DNA of 64,000 nt from UBA1672 sp050633505 (GTDB lineage Bacteria > Pseudomonadota > Alphaproteobacteria > Micavibrionales > Micavibrionaceae), in the NCBI GenBank assembly GCA_050633505.1, contig JBOEGQ010000010.1, positions 192,667 to 256,666 of the forward strand. Direction: 5' to 3'. Position numbers and translations under genes: made by a program. Each line of letters begins with the position of its first letter. Position 1 is the first letter of the stretch. Positions 1-8,638 of the stretch are shown piece by piece. A model generated the notes under the pieces. The model had not been told where the DNA came from and did not search any database. It saw only the letters and a program-made list of their open reading frames with translations.

Positions 1-434
1 GCAGGCAATCCTTGGTTCCATGCAACAGTTGCTGTGCCATCAACACCAGACACAAGATCCGCTGCATTTAAGTGCGCCCAAAACGCCAGGTTCTCACCTC
101 CAGTGGCATTACCAACACCCGGCAAATCTGTTAAACGTGCATCGCTGTTACCATTATTGCTACATGGCGCAGCAAGACAGTTTGGTAAACGCGCCGCAGA
201 TTGAGCCGCAGACATATCACCCGGGAATGCGTCAAACATATCACGGAATGTTGATACAGCCGCGTCAACACCTTTTGCCTGTGCAACAGTCGCAGATACC
301 TGCGCGTTTGCAATCATTTCCTGACCTTTAAGGATACCACCGATCAACAGACCAATAATAACCATCACAACCGCCAATTCGACAAGGGTAAAGCCCTTCT
401 CTTCACGGACGGATTCTAAATTTAATGTTTTCAT
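1..434 (-). CDS. Type IV prepilin (MSHA-type major pilin candidate), C-terminus cut by the window edge
   Basis: Encodes a prepilin, the subunit polymerised into the pilus fibre after cleavage and N-methylation by prepilin peptidase. Translating from the ATG at 434 gives a 13-residue leader ending in EEKG, then the class III signal motif GFTLVELAVV and a hydrophobic stretch of about 20 residues (the N-terminal helix that packs in the fibre). Cleavage is predicted after the Gly of EEKG, with Glu at +5. An excellent Shine-Dalgarno (GAGGAG at 441-446 read on the minus strand) fixes the start. About 144 codons are visible and the frame is still open at base 1, so the D-region is incomplete. A Cys pair (LPNCLAAPC) lies near residue 90. 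It sits at the end of the pilus locus and is separated from the next gene by about 240 bp, so it may be transcribed alone. Major rather than minor pilin is inference. Confidence 0.92.
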   Translation of the reverse strand, partial: MKTLNLESVREEKGFTLVELAVVMVIIGLLIGGILKGQEMIANAQVSATVAQAKGVDAAVSTFRDMFDAFPGDMSAAQSAARLPNCLAAPCSNNGNSDARLTDLPGVGNATGGENLAFWAHLNAADLVSGVDGTATVAWNQGLP

Positions 435-494
435 AGTTTTCTCCTCACAAAGAAATAAAAAAAGTTGTTGTTAAGTTTGAGAGTATTAAAAGAA

Positions 495-510
495 TGTGCT
501 GGACAGCACA
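495..510. promoter_or_regulatory. Perfect palindrome in the pilin leader region
   Basis: TGTGCTG-GA-CAGCACA is a perfect 7+2+7 inverted repeat in the otherwise AT-rich gap upstream of the pilin gene, 61 bases before its start codon. A possible -10 element (TATGAT on the minus strand, 517-522) lies just upstream, which would put the palindrome at or near the transcript 5' end. It could be an operator or a 5' stem that stabilises an abundant mRNA. No good -35 was found, so the promoter call is weak. Confidence 0.35.
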
Positions 511-671
511 GAGCGAATCATACACGCCTTTTAATCATATTAATAGCCTCAATATAGTTAGGATCGTGTTTTTTCTTAAAAAAAATCTTAAAGTTGCGCT
601 TCAATTATTCATTAAGACGAAATGATAAGTTAGAAAAACGATATATGAGAAGACATGCTTTTTCTTAACGC

Positions 672-1742
672 TTATTTAATTGTATTTTTCCGATAAGAGC
701 TGGGACTCTGCCCTGTTATCTCCTTAAATACCCGATTAAAGGACGGTAAGGAATTAAAACCTACTTCACTTGCCACAACGCGAATACTGGCATCCGTATC
801 CAATAACAATTGTTTGGAATCTTCAACCCGATACTCATTCAGTAGTTGCGGAAAAGATTTCTTAAAGTACAGGTTAATTACGCGCGATATTGTGGATTCG
901 GCAACACCGAGTTCTTGTGCTAAGTCAGATCTAGAATATGTGTTCTCATGATAGATCTTTTCCAACTTAAGAAGGCTCTCTATTTTTGCAGCCAAACCCA
1001 TTTCTTCTAAAGAAAGCTGCCCTTCATTCTTCTTTTGATAAGGAACATTTAATGCACTTGGATAAATCCGAAACAGGCTGGTGGATACGATATAGACAAA
1101 ACCTAGCCCTAAAATCGTTCGAATGACCGCCAGGTTTGTATCAACCTGATAACCGGTAGTTGAGAATACAATCAAAAAGAGGAACGAAATATTCACCATG
1201 ATCAAAGATAAAATAAGCCAATAACGCTCTTTACCGGCCTTTTGTTTTAGAAGATCCTCGAACAGATTTTTTCTAAACCAGATCACCAAAAGACTGACAG
1301 CCCCGGCGATAAGCCCGGAGATATTGAGCCATTCAAAAAACTGGGTACAAACCTGCCCCTCATCATAGCAATGCATATTGCTATATGCCCCTGCAAAAAT
1401 TGAGAAAGTAAGAGCAACCGGTACAATAAGAAGGATACTCCAATTAATAAGAGCAGGTAATTTAGTGATTTGCGACATGTGGAGAATAAGCAAAACACTG
1501 AGTGGTGTACCGAGCGTCCACATACCCCAGCTTATAACATCAAAATATGGAATAAGTTCATAAATATATCCGCGAGAAAAATCGATCAAAAACGCAAGCC
1601 CAAGAACAGAAAAGTAAAGCAGGGGCAAAGCAACACGGAACAGATTTCCCGCACGAAAACTGACATAAACGAGAATATAGAGACATTGCATAACACCAAA
1701 TAGTGAAAGCATCTCAGATAATGTAAAACGTAATGTCTCCAT
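672..1742 (-). CDS. Seven-transmembrane AraC-type transcriptional regulator
   Basis: A 356-residue protein with about seven hydrophobic segments in residues 10-225 and a C-terminal AraC/XylS DNA-binding domain (about 255-352). The C-terminus shows both helix-turn-helix units: SRSDLAQELGVAESTISR, then the classical second motif with VASEVGFNSLPSFNRVFK and GQSPSSYR. This is the layout of membrane-bound AraC regulators, in which the membrane half is presumed to sense a ligand or envelope state. It lies between the pilus genes and the pilin, on the same strand, so control of pilin or pilus transcription is a reasonable inference, but no target is shown. Start is the ATG at 1742. Its Shine-Dalgarno is separated from it by a hairpin (see 1751-1765). 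Confidence 0.85.
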   Translation of the reverse strand: METLRFTLSEMLSLFGVMQCLYILVYVSFRAGNLFRVALPLLYFSVLGLAFLIDFSRGYIYELIPYFDVISWGMWTLGTPLSVLLILHMSQITKLPALINWSILLIVPVALTFSIFAGAYSNMHCYDEGQVCTQFFEWLNISGLIAGAVSLLVIWFRKNLFEDLLKQKAGKERYWLILSLIMVNISFLFLIVFSTTGYQVDTNLAVIRTILGLGFVYIVSTSLFRIYPSALNVPYQKKNEGQLSLEEMGLAAKIESLLKLEKIYHENTYSRSDLAQELGVAESTISRVINLYFKKSFPQLLNEYRVEDSKQLLLDTDASIRVVASEVGFNSLPSFNRVFKEITGQSPSSYRKNTIK

Positions 1743-1750
1743 ACAGATAA

Positions 1751-1765
1751 GGTAAAGGCTTTACC
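1751..1765 (-). promoter_or_regulatory. Hairpin between the Shine-Dalgarno and start codon of the AraC-type regulator
   Basis: GGTAAA-GGC-TTTACC is a perfect 6+3+6 inverted repeat. On the mRNA it directly follows AGGAGA (1766-1771) and ends 8 nt before the ATG at 1742. Unfolded, the Shine-Dalgarno is 23 nt from the start. Folded, the effective distance drops to about 8 nt. It may bridge the ribosome binding site, act as a translational switch, or be a DNA operator. Confidence 0.4.
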
Positions 1766-1821
1766 TCTCCTCTTTCAACTATTTTTCTAATATAAGCCCA
1801 CAGTTTGCACGCTTATTATTT

Positions 1822-2547
1822 TCAGTTCTGGCATAACGAATTGGTCTTTGCGCGCTCTGCATCCAAAATACGGTCACAAATATAGGCTTTCATGGCGTTG
1901 ACCTCATTAGGATGCATCTTATCTGCGCTGGTCTTTAGAATTTCAACCATTAGAGCATAAGCCGCCTCTTTCTCGCCCTTCTGTGTCATAACAAAAGCTG
2001 GCATCTGCCGAACCCAACCCGGGACATCGTCATTCTTGGTATCTGCCAAACTATGAGCGAGTTCAAGTGCCTTATCTAAATCATTCAATCGAAAACGCGC
2101 AAAGAACACGGCCTGAACCAACCAACGCCACTTCTCTCCTTCTCCATGCCCTGCTGCAACTTCAAGGTAATCCAAAACAGGTCTGTATTTCTCAGGCTCT
2201 TGTAACCCAATAAAATAATATGAAGCCAGATAAGGGATAAAACTAGATTTATGGTCAAGGCTATCTTGTAAAAAGAACCATTCTGTTAGCCTGTCATAAT
2301 CGTAATCTTTTAGAGACGTCACACGCCCCCCCGTATCCCCTAGGTTTTGTATCATCAAACCGTTGATCCGATATGAAAAACTATGATCCCCAAGTCCATA
2401 ACTACTGGCGAATTCGATACTTGGTGCAGGTGGAACATTGCCCCACACAACCCGTTCATCGCGCATAGCAAACCAGATCATAATATTAACACATAGCAGT
2501 AGTGCTAAGAAAATCTGTAAAAATTTATCCTGCTTATGAGGCTCCAT
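1822..2547 (-). CDS. Membrane-anchored protein of unknown function in the pilus locus
   Basis: A 241-residue protein with a short cytoplasmic N-terminus, one transmembrane helix (LQIFLALLLCVNIMIWFAM, about residues 11-29) and a periplasmic helical domain. The C-terminal half has the look of degenerate TPR or helical hairpins (WRWLVQAVFFARFRLNDLDKALELA and following). I choose ATG 2547 over GTG 2553 because AGGTGG is 9 nt from the ATG but only 3 nt from the GTG. It lies about 20 bp downstream of the ABC permease gene and is probably co-transcribed with it. By position it could be the accessory third component of an ABC system, like PilG in Myxococcus. That analogy rests on context only; I recognise no family from the sequence. 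Confidence 0.7.
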   Translation of the reverse strand: MEPHKQDKFLQIFLALLLCVNIMIWFAMRDERVVWGNVPPAPSIEFASSYGLGDHSFSYRINGLMIQNLGDTGGRVTSLKDYDYDRLTEWFFLQDSLDHKSSFIPYLASYYFIGLQEPEKYRPVLDYLEVAAGHGEGEKWRWLVQAVFFARFRLNDLDKALELAHSLADTKNDDVPGWVRQMPAFVMTQKGEKEAAYALMVEILKTSADKMHPNEVNAMKAYICDRILDAERAKTNSLCQN

Positions 2548-2566
2548 GAACACGAACCACCTTTAA

Positions 2567-3325
2567 TCAAAATTGCCTACGAATAAAATCGAGACTAGCT
2601 GCGCATAAAACAAGGAAAGAAAAAACAGCACCTTGAGCAACAGCATATATTATCGTTGAGAAATCACTCACCCCGTAAAGAAGCCAAGAGCTTTGTCCCA
2701 GCAAATCCAGACGTGGTGTTATTACCGAAACAAGCTGTAAAGTCATCGCAAAAAGACCGGAGCCATCAACCAAATCAGAGTCTACAATCCCCAAAAGTTG
2801 TCCCATCATGCGTCCAAGCACATAAAACGCAACGGTAAGCATTGAGGCACTGGCCGCACTACTAATTTGCATAGAGAAAAAGAATGCAATATTGACCATA
2901 ATAACGGCCTCAACGGCAATCGTTATCAGCCAACATATATGGTTAACCCCAAACATATGTGGTGCAATGGCAAATAATACTCCACCAACAGCCACAGAAA
3001 CCAAAACCGCCAAGATTAAGAAAGCAAAAGCATATGAAAATATGATGCTAACCCGCCCAACAGGTCTGGACAGAAGAAATTCTATATCTTTGCTTTCAAA
3101 AGAACGCCGTACAAAGAAAATAATAAAAAGTACCAAACCAAAAACGGAGATTAACCGCAAAGCAGATGCTGCAAAAACCAGAGAAAAAGCATCTTTTTCA
3201 ACAATTGCAGCACTACCAAGGAATAAAGAAAGGCTCGCCCCAACGACAAAGGAGATAAGCATCGAAATGACGAGCTTATCTCGCAATGCAGCCATTAAAA
3301 CATATTTTACCAAAGGAAATGACAT
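2567..3325 (-). CDS. ABC-2 type transporter permease
   Basis: A 252-residue integral membrane protein with about six hydrophobic segments (near residues 15-40, 50-72, 90-125, 130-155, 160-180 and 220-245). The cytoplasmic motif FESKDIEFLLSRPVGR after the second helix is typical of ABC-2 permeases of bacterial exporters. Its only ATPase partner candidate in the window is at 9683-10414, about 6.4 kb upstream in the same transcriptional direction. Myxococcus PilI is a permease of this kind needed for pilus assembly. An equivalent role here is inference from context. The start ATG at 3325 has GAG 8 nt upstream. Confidence 0.8.
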   Translation of the reverse strand: MSFPLVKYVLMAALRDKLVISMLISFVVGASLSLFLGSAAIVEKDAFSLVFAASALRLISVFGLVLFIIFFVRRSFESKDIEFLLSRPVGRVSIIFSYAFAFLILAVLVSVAVGGVLFAIAPHMFGVNHICWLITIAVEAVIMVNIAFFFSMQISSAASASMLTVAFYVLGRMMGQLLGIVDSDLVDGSGLFAMTLQLVSVITPRLDLLGQSSWLLYGVSDFSTIIYAVAQGAVFSFLVLCAASLDFIRRQF

Positions 3326-3359
3326 TATAAAACTCGATTAAGATACACTCTTTTGCCCA

Positions 3360-5231
3360 TTACATCTTAAATGGTCGTCTGTCCCCTGAAAACGTCCGAT
3401 ATAGATCACGATCAGTATTGTGAATTGTATCTGCCGGATTTTCAAGAAGCGTTGCCTTTAAGAAAATCACAAGTTCAGTTTTTGAAATTAAGTCTTCTTG
3501 TGTCTTGAAGGCACTTCCGAATAAAGGAACATCTGATAGAACAGGAATACCCTCTTGTGTATTCGTAACACGGTCTTGCAGTAAACCACCCATAACAATC
3601 GGTTGACCAGAATTAACACGTACAACAGTATCAATCTCCTGCACGTTTACCTCAGGAATTTCAGAGGTAATACCAGTGTCTCCGGCAACAAACAGAACGG
3701 ACGGGTCTTCCACTCTTCCAACAATGCGCGTAATAGTCGGTCTAACAAACATTGAAATTGTACGTGTTTCAAGATCAATAGATGGCTGTACATTAATCAG
3801 AACACCTTCCGGAACGCTCTTAATATCTGTGTCAATTTCAAGTGTGACATCCCCTGTATCGTCATCTGTTTCACGATCCAGATCAATTTCAAAATACACT
3901 CGGTTCGTTGCAACATTCAAGACAGCAGACTGATTGTTAATCACAGTTAAACGCGGACTTGCAAGTGCTCTCACCGTACCAAACCCGGCAATCATTTCAA
4001 CAAATGCATCAACATCATTACCAAACCAACCAATACCAAAATTGGAGTTCGTAGCAACTTGTCCACCAGGAACGGTAAAGCCACCAATAGTCGTATCTGT
4101 TGCAGCATCAACAAATCCGGCAATACCTTCACCAGCTAAGGCTTGCCATTCAATACCGTTGACATATTCATCAAAAAGACTGACTTCAAATATTTTTGCC
4201 TCAACCAAAACCTGCGCTGTTACAGATTTACTAAGCTCATTCAAATAGTCTTCAACTTCTTTTTGTGTCTTTTCATTCGCATAAACAGTAACCATACCAG
4301 CTTGCTTATTCAAACTGAATGATGCCCTACGTTCGTCATCATCAAGGTCACTATCTGCATCATCAACCGGCAATGACTGTACATTCAAGACTGCTTCGGG
4401 CGGCTGAACCTGTACATCAGGTGAACCATCGACATTGGCACCATCTACAGGTTGGGGTGCAACCGCAGCAACATCCGGATTACGCTCTGTCGCTTCTACA
4501 CGTGGGTCATACGATGTTTTTAAGCCCCCCGTGCTAACACCATCAAGAAGTTGTGTCATATTAAGTTCAAGCTCACCCCAGAAATCTGAAGTACTGTCAG
4601 ACGCCGCAGAATACGCAGACCCAGTATCCGCGCCTTCTCCTGTTACAACAGAAACACTGGTGCTAACGCTCCCCTGATTAGAGCGAATAAAGCTCAAATA
4701 ATCGATTTTATATGTCTTGTTATATGGCGTATCTACTTCTACCCTAAGGAAGTCATCTTCGAATTTGTAACGAAGACCAGCAACATTGGCTAGACGCTCC
4801 ACCACCACATCAAACGGCTTATTCCGTGCCGTAAATAACACCGCACCACGAATATTCGGGTCAAGCTCCAAGTCATATTCAGCTTGGCGTGCAAGTTCAT
4901 AAAGTAGATCTCTTAACGACACTGTACCGTCAGAAGATACAGAAACAAGCGGCATAGACTTCATGCCATCCGATGACATAGAAAGATACGGCTGTAACTC
5001 TGGGATGGATGCCGTAGAAGATGTCGATTTTTCATCCTCTGCTTCTACCTCAGGTAAGCGCTCTGTCAAGCCATCACGGAAATCCTGAAATTCCATATTT
5101 GCAGCCCGATCTGTCTTCGTATAATTTGCTGCCAGATCACAAGAGCAGAGGGTAAACGCGGTTGATACAATCAACGAATACTTGAAAAATGAAAACACAG
5201 ACAAAGGTTTCGCCACTTTTAGAGAAAACAT
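3360..5231 (-). CDS. mshL: MshL/PilQ-like outer membrane secretin (lipoprotein)
   Basis: Forms the outer membrane pore through which the pilus is extruded. From ATG 5231 the protein has 623 residues. It begins with a lipoprotein-like signal ending at Cys31 (TLCSC), followed by an acidic linker, a secretin N-terminal (STN) domain (about 96-170), a low-complexity Ser/Asp-rich stretch, an N1-like domain, and the secretin beta-domain. That last part shows VLVEAKIFEVSL, ASPRLTVINNQSAVLNV, the conserved VVRVNSGQPIVMGGLLQDR and GIPVLSDVPLFGSAFK. The frame is open to an ATG at 5291, but 5231 has GGGAG upstream and gives a normal signal peptide. It lies downstream of pilU with a gap of about 180 bp, and upstream of the ABC permease. 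Confidence 0.93.
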   Translation of the reverse strand: MFSLKVAKPLSVFSFFKYSLIVSTAFTLCSCDLAANYTKTDRAANMEFQDFRDGLTERLPEVEAEDEKSTSSTASIPELQPYLSMSSDGMKSMPLVSVSSDGTVSLRDLLYELARQAEYDLELDPNIRGAVLFTARNKPFDVVVERLANVAGLRYKFEDDFLRVEVDTPYNKTYKIDYLSFIRSNQGSVSTSVSVVTGEGADTGSAYSAASDSTSDFWGELELNMTQLLDGVSTGGLKTSYDPRVEATERNPDVAAVAPQPVDGANVDGSPDVQVQPPEAVLNVQSLPVDDADSDLDDDERRASFSLNKQAGMVTVYANEKTQKEVEDYLNELSKSVTAQVLVEAKIFEVSLFDEYVNGIEWQALAGEGIAGFVDAATDTTIGGFTVPGGQVATNSNFGIGWFGNDVDAFVEMIAGFGTVRALASPRLTVINNQSAVLNVATNRVYFEIDLDRETDDDTGDVTLEIDTDIKSVPEGVLINVQPSIDLETRTISMFVRPTITRIVGRVEDPSVLFVAGDTGITSEIPEVNVQEIDTVVRVNSGQPIVMGGLLQDRVTNTQEGIPVLSDVPLFGSAFKTQEDLISKTELVIFLKATLLENPADTIHNTDRDLYRTFSGDRRPFKM

Positions 5232-5413
5232 GAGCTGAAGAACTCCCGAATAAACAACTGAATAAAATAACAGAAAAATCGGCAAGAACATGCCAAGGAA
5301 TGATTCTGATACGTATTATAAGAACATAAATTCAGGGAAACTATGATTTCTTTTGCAAAACAGAAACACAACTTCTGTGTATAAGTCCGTTTATTGAAAA
5401 ATATACCCGATAA

Positions 5414-6553
5414 TCACTCACTAAACGAGATACGTGACGTATCAACGGCATCAAGGGCGCTCGCATTTCCACGCGAATCATTAACCAGCTTCGCCTGCTG
5501 TACCTTGATTTTCATATCAGACGGCTTATCCGAGTTCGTGATTGCGGTATCTTCGGTAATCATGCCCTCTATGAACAAATTCATCAAAGACTGATCGAAT
5601 GTTGACATACCGATAGAGTTATTCTGTTCCATCACATCATGAATTTTACCAATTTCACCTTTTAAGATCAAATCACGTACCAAGCCCTGATTAATCATCA
5701 CTTCAATAGCCGGAGCAAGACCAGCTTTAGTGCTTGGCAATAAGCGCTGCGATATAATGCCCTTCAAATTCATAGAGAGGTTTAAACGGATCTGATTATG
5801 GAAGTCTTCCGGAAACAGATTTACAATACGTTCAATCGCCTGATAAGAGTTATTTGTGTGAATCGTTGCCAAACAAAGGTGACCTGTCTCCGCAATAGAT
5901 AGCGCCTGCTCCATCACCTCGCGGTCACGTATTTCCCCAACAAGGATAACATCAGGGCGCTGACGCAAAGAGTTCTTCATCGCCACTGCAAACGACTCCG
6001 TATCAACCCCGACTTCCCGTTGTGTTACCACACAGCCTTTATGCTCATGGAAAAATTCAACCGGATCTTCAATCGTAATAATGTGACCGGAACTGTTCCG
6101 ATTACGCTGATCAATCATCGCAGCAAGCGTCGTAGACTTACCCGATCCGGTCATTCCGGTAACCAGAATTAATCCCCTCTTCTCCATCGCAAGTGTTTCA
6201 AGGATTGGAGGCAAACGTAATTCATCAAAACTAGGGATTTCAGAGACAATGCGTCGAATAACCAATGCAGGAAACTGCCTTTGTCGTAGAACATTAATAC
6301 GAAAACGACCATGCTCTCCCATATCTAATGCTGTATTCAATTCATTATGGACATCAAAATCACGGCGCTGACGCCCGGTAAGCATTGAATTTAAAAGCTC
6401 ATTAATCTGATCAGGACTTAAAACCTCATCAGCCAATTTGATAAGGTCTTTATCCCCGCGTAAAGTCGGCGGACAGCCCACGGTCAGATACATGTCACTG
6501 GCCTTGTGCTCATTCATTGCGTTTAAGAAGCTAAAGATCAATGGTGCGTTCAA
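5414..6553 (-). CDS. pilU: PilU-like pilus retraction ATPase
   Basis: A 379-residue hexameric retraction ATPase of the PilT/PilU family that works with PilT at the inner membrane base of the pilus. Visible motifs are Walker A GMTGSGKST (about 133-141), an Asp box (HIITIEDPVEFFH), Walker B with DVILVGEIRD (201-210) and the His box AETGHLCLATIHTN. The C-terminal region has GMSTFDQSLMNLFIEGMIT and SDKPSDMKIKVQQ, which is the PilU pattern rather than the AIRNLIRE motif of PilT. Its ATG overlaps the pilT stop by 4 bp (6550-6553), implying translational coupling. Confidence 0.93.
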   Translation of the reverse strand: MNAPLIFSFLNAMNEHKASDMYLTVGCPPTLRGDKDLIKLADEVLSPDQINELLNSMLTGRQRRDFDVHNELNTALDMGEHGRFRINVLRQRQFPALVIRRIVSEIPSFDELRLPPILETLAMEKRGLILVTGMTGSGKSTTLAAMIDQRNRNSSGHIITIEDPVEFFHEHKGCVVTQREVGVDTESFAVAMKNSLRQRPDVILVGEIRDREVMEQALSIAETGHLCLATIHTNNSYQAIERIVNLFPEDFHNQIRLNLSMNLKGIISQRLLPSTKAGLAPAIEVMINQGLVRDLILKGEIGKIHDVMEQNNSIGMSTFDQSLMNLFIEGMITEDTAITNSDKPSDMKIKVQQAKLVNDSRGNASALDAVDTSRISFSE

Positions 6554-7737
6554 AATGAGTACCCCTCATCGCCATTACCTTTCGGCGGAGCAACACCACC
6601 GGTAAATGTTCCGCCACTACTTCCAGAGGATTCATCTTTATCATCGCCATCCATTCGTCGACCACCAAGAGCCCCTGCCGCATAATCTTCATCACGATCT
6701 TCTGACTCATCCGTGGTTTTAAGAAGTGCACGACGTGCCTCATCCTTATCTATAATTCCACCCTCTGCCAGATCCGTAATCGCATCTTCCATTGTTATCA
6801 TGCCGTATCGAGATCCCGTTTGCATCATGGAATACATTTGCGGGATTTGATTTTCACGAATAAGGTTACGAACCGCATTTGTTCCAACAAGAATTTCAAA
6901 GGCACCAACACGCCCACCATCCGCACGCCTTAACAGCGTTTGTGCAATAACGCCTTGCAAAGAACTGGAAAGCATTGCACGTACCATTTCCTTATCCCCA
7001 CTTGGAAATACATCAATAATACGATCAATCGTTTTAGAAGCAGAGTTCGCGTGCAAGGTTCCAAAAACAAGGTGTCCGGTTTCTGCAGCTGTCAAGGCCA
7101 AAGATATCGTTTCATGATCACGCATCTCACCAACCAGAATAACATCTGGATCTTCACGAAGTGCGCTTTTCAATGCACGAGAAAACGTTCTTGTATCCTG
7201 ACCAACCTCACGATGGTTAACCAAAGACTTCTTAGATGAGTGAAAAAACTCAACCGGATCCTCTACCGTCAACACATGTTTTGCGTGGTTCAGATTAATG
7301 TGATTAACCATAGAAGCCAATGTTGTAGATTTACCGGAACCTGTTGGACCGGTTACAAGGACAATCCCCTTTTCAAGCTCGGCAAAGCGACGCATGACAG
7401 GCGGTAAGTCCAATTGTTCCATTGTCGGGATTTCTGTCGGGATTGTACGAAATACGGCCGCCGCCCCCAAACGGGTTGTAAAACCGTTCACACGAAAACG
7501 TGCCTTTTCTCCAAGCGCGATCGCAAAATCGAGCTCCATATTCTTTTCAAATTCTGCGCGCTGCTCTTCCGTCATCACGGAATAAAGCATCGTTCTGATA
7601 TCGTCACTACCTAATGCATCGGCTTTAACCCGTTTCATTTGTCCGCTGACACGAATGATCGGAGGGTTTCCCGCACTTAAATGCAAGTCAGATGCGTTAT
7701 TTTGCATTGTAAAGGCAAGAAGTTGAGTAAGATCCAA
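6550..7737 (-). CDS. pilT: PilT pilus retraction ATPase with a C-terminal low-complexity tail
   Basis: Drives pilus depolymerisation. Motifs are Walker A GPTGSGKST (about 131-139), Asp box VLTVEDPVEFFH, Walker B DVILVGEMRD (about 198-207), His box AETGHLVFGTLHAN, and the PilT signature AVRNLIREN near residue 288. At 395 residues it is longer than the usual 345-350. The extra about 45 residues at the C-terminus are rich in Gly, Asp and Ser (GSSGGTFTGGVAPPKGNG). Translation starts at TTG 7737, supported by GGAG 7 nt upstream (7745-7748) and by the family start MDLTQLLAF. It is followed by pilU with a 4-bp overlap. Confidence 0.95.
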   Translation of the reverse strand: MDLTQLLAFTMQNNASDLHLSAGNPPIIRVSGQMKRVKADALGSDDIRTMLYSVMTEEQRAEFEKNMELDFAIALGEKARFRVNGFTTRLGAAAVFRTIPTEIPTMEQLDLPPVMRRFAELEKGIVLVTGPTGSGKSTTLASMVNHINLNHAKHVLTVEDPVEFFHSSKKSLVNHREVGQDTRTFSRALKSALREDPDVILVGEMRDHETISLALTAAETGHLVFGTLHANSASKTIDRIIDVFPSGDKEMVRAMLSSSLQGVIAQTLLRRADGGRVGAFEILVGTNAVRNLIRENQIPQMYSMMQTGSRYGMITMEDAITDLAEGGIIDKDEARRALLKTTDESEDRDEDYAAGALGGRRMDGDDKDESSGSSGGTFTGGVAPPKGNGDEGYSF

Positions 7738-7832
7738 AGCGGTGCTCCTTTTTCTTAGGTACCCAGAATTATAGTTCTACAGAAAGAAAGTGAATGGAAA
7801 GTAAATATCCCCTAAAAACATTCTACATAGTT

Positions 7833-8600
7833 CTACATCAAAAAAGAACCCTGAAAGAGCAATAAGCCATAAAAAGATGCAATAAGTGCCGGACCAAAGG
7901 GAAATGCCTCCCCCCCAACAATCAATCGCCAAGCCACGGCAAACATCATCGCCAACAACCCTGACATCATCATAAAGTACGGCAATACCGACAACCCGAG
8001 CCAAAGACCGGAAACAAAGAAAAACTTCACATCCCCCATACCCAGACTGTCTTTTTTTAACACCTTGGTTAATACGGCGCCAAGTGCCCAAGGAACAATA
8101 GCATACACGACCGCCCCAACAATATACGGGATCATAAGATCGGGCACACTTACAAACACATCAGAAATAGAAAAATAGAACAGCCGCCCTAGCCCAATCA
8201 CCATCAAAGCAAAAACCAGTTGATTGGGTAAAATCATATGTTTCAAATCAATGACAAAAAGAGAAACCAAAACAGGTACCGCCGCCGCGACAAAAAACAT
8301 CTCTGCACCAAAACCAAATACGGCATATGCGCCGGCACATAAAAATGCACCAACCACCTCAATCAATGGATAAACAGCGGAAATAGGTTTATTACAATGG
8401 CGACATTTACCCCTTGAGAACACCCAGGAAAAAACAGGGAAAAGATCCAATATTCCAAGTTGAGTCTTACAATTAGGACAAGCAGATCTCTTCGCCCCCC
8501 ATTTCAGCCGCCGAGGTACACGATAAATCAAAGCTGTCGAAAAGCTTCCGAGTACAAGTCCTAAAACAGCAGATAAAGCCAACTCTATTACCGGAAACAT
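7833..8600 (-). CDS. pilD: Prepilin peptidase / N-methyltransferase
   Basis: An A24-family aspartic peptidase that removes prepilin leaders and methylates the new N-terminus. Its 255 residues include an N-terminal domain with two Cys pairs (C41-P-N-C44 and C66-R-H-C69) that bind zinc, flanked by several transmembrane helices. Both catalytic aspartates are visible: D118 in VIDLKHMILPNQ and D190 in SLGMGDVKF. The family start LALSAVLGLVLGSFSTALIYRVPRRL is intact. It lies within the pilus gene run. About 95 bp separate its stop from the pilT start; that gap holds three TTCTACA copies and nothing else I can name. Confidence 0.95.
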   Translation of the reverse strand: MFPVIELALSAVLGLVLGSFSTALIYRVPRRLKWGAKRSACPNCKTQLGILDLFPVFSWVFSRGKCRHCNKPISAVYPLIEVVGAFLCAGAYAVFGFGAEMFFVAAAVPVLVSLFVIDLKHMILPNQLVFALMVIGLGRLFYFSISDVFVSVPDLMIPYIVGAVVYAIVPWALGAVLTKVLKKDSLGMGDVKFFFVSGLWLGLSVLPYFMMMSGLLAMMFAVAWRLIVGGEAFPFGPALIASFYGLLLFQGSFLM

Positions 8601-8638
8601 AAGCCCAGAAACCTACTCAAGCTATAAACAAAAGGATC

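Noticed and set aside
5360..5378. Hairpin between pilU and the secretin gene
   Set aside because: A 6-bp AT-rich stem followed by only four T residues on the minus strand. Too weak to call a terminator inside the operon.
7777..8091. Open frame of 104 codons on the minus strand
   Set aside because: It overlaps the 3' half of the prepilin peptidase gene in another frame and matches no family. It is a shadow frame.
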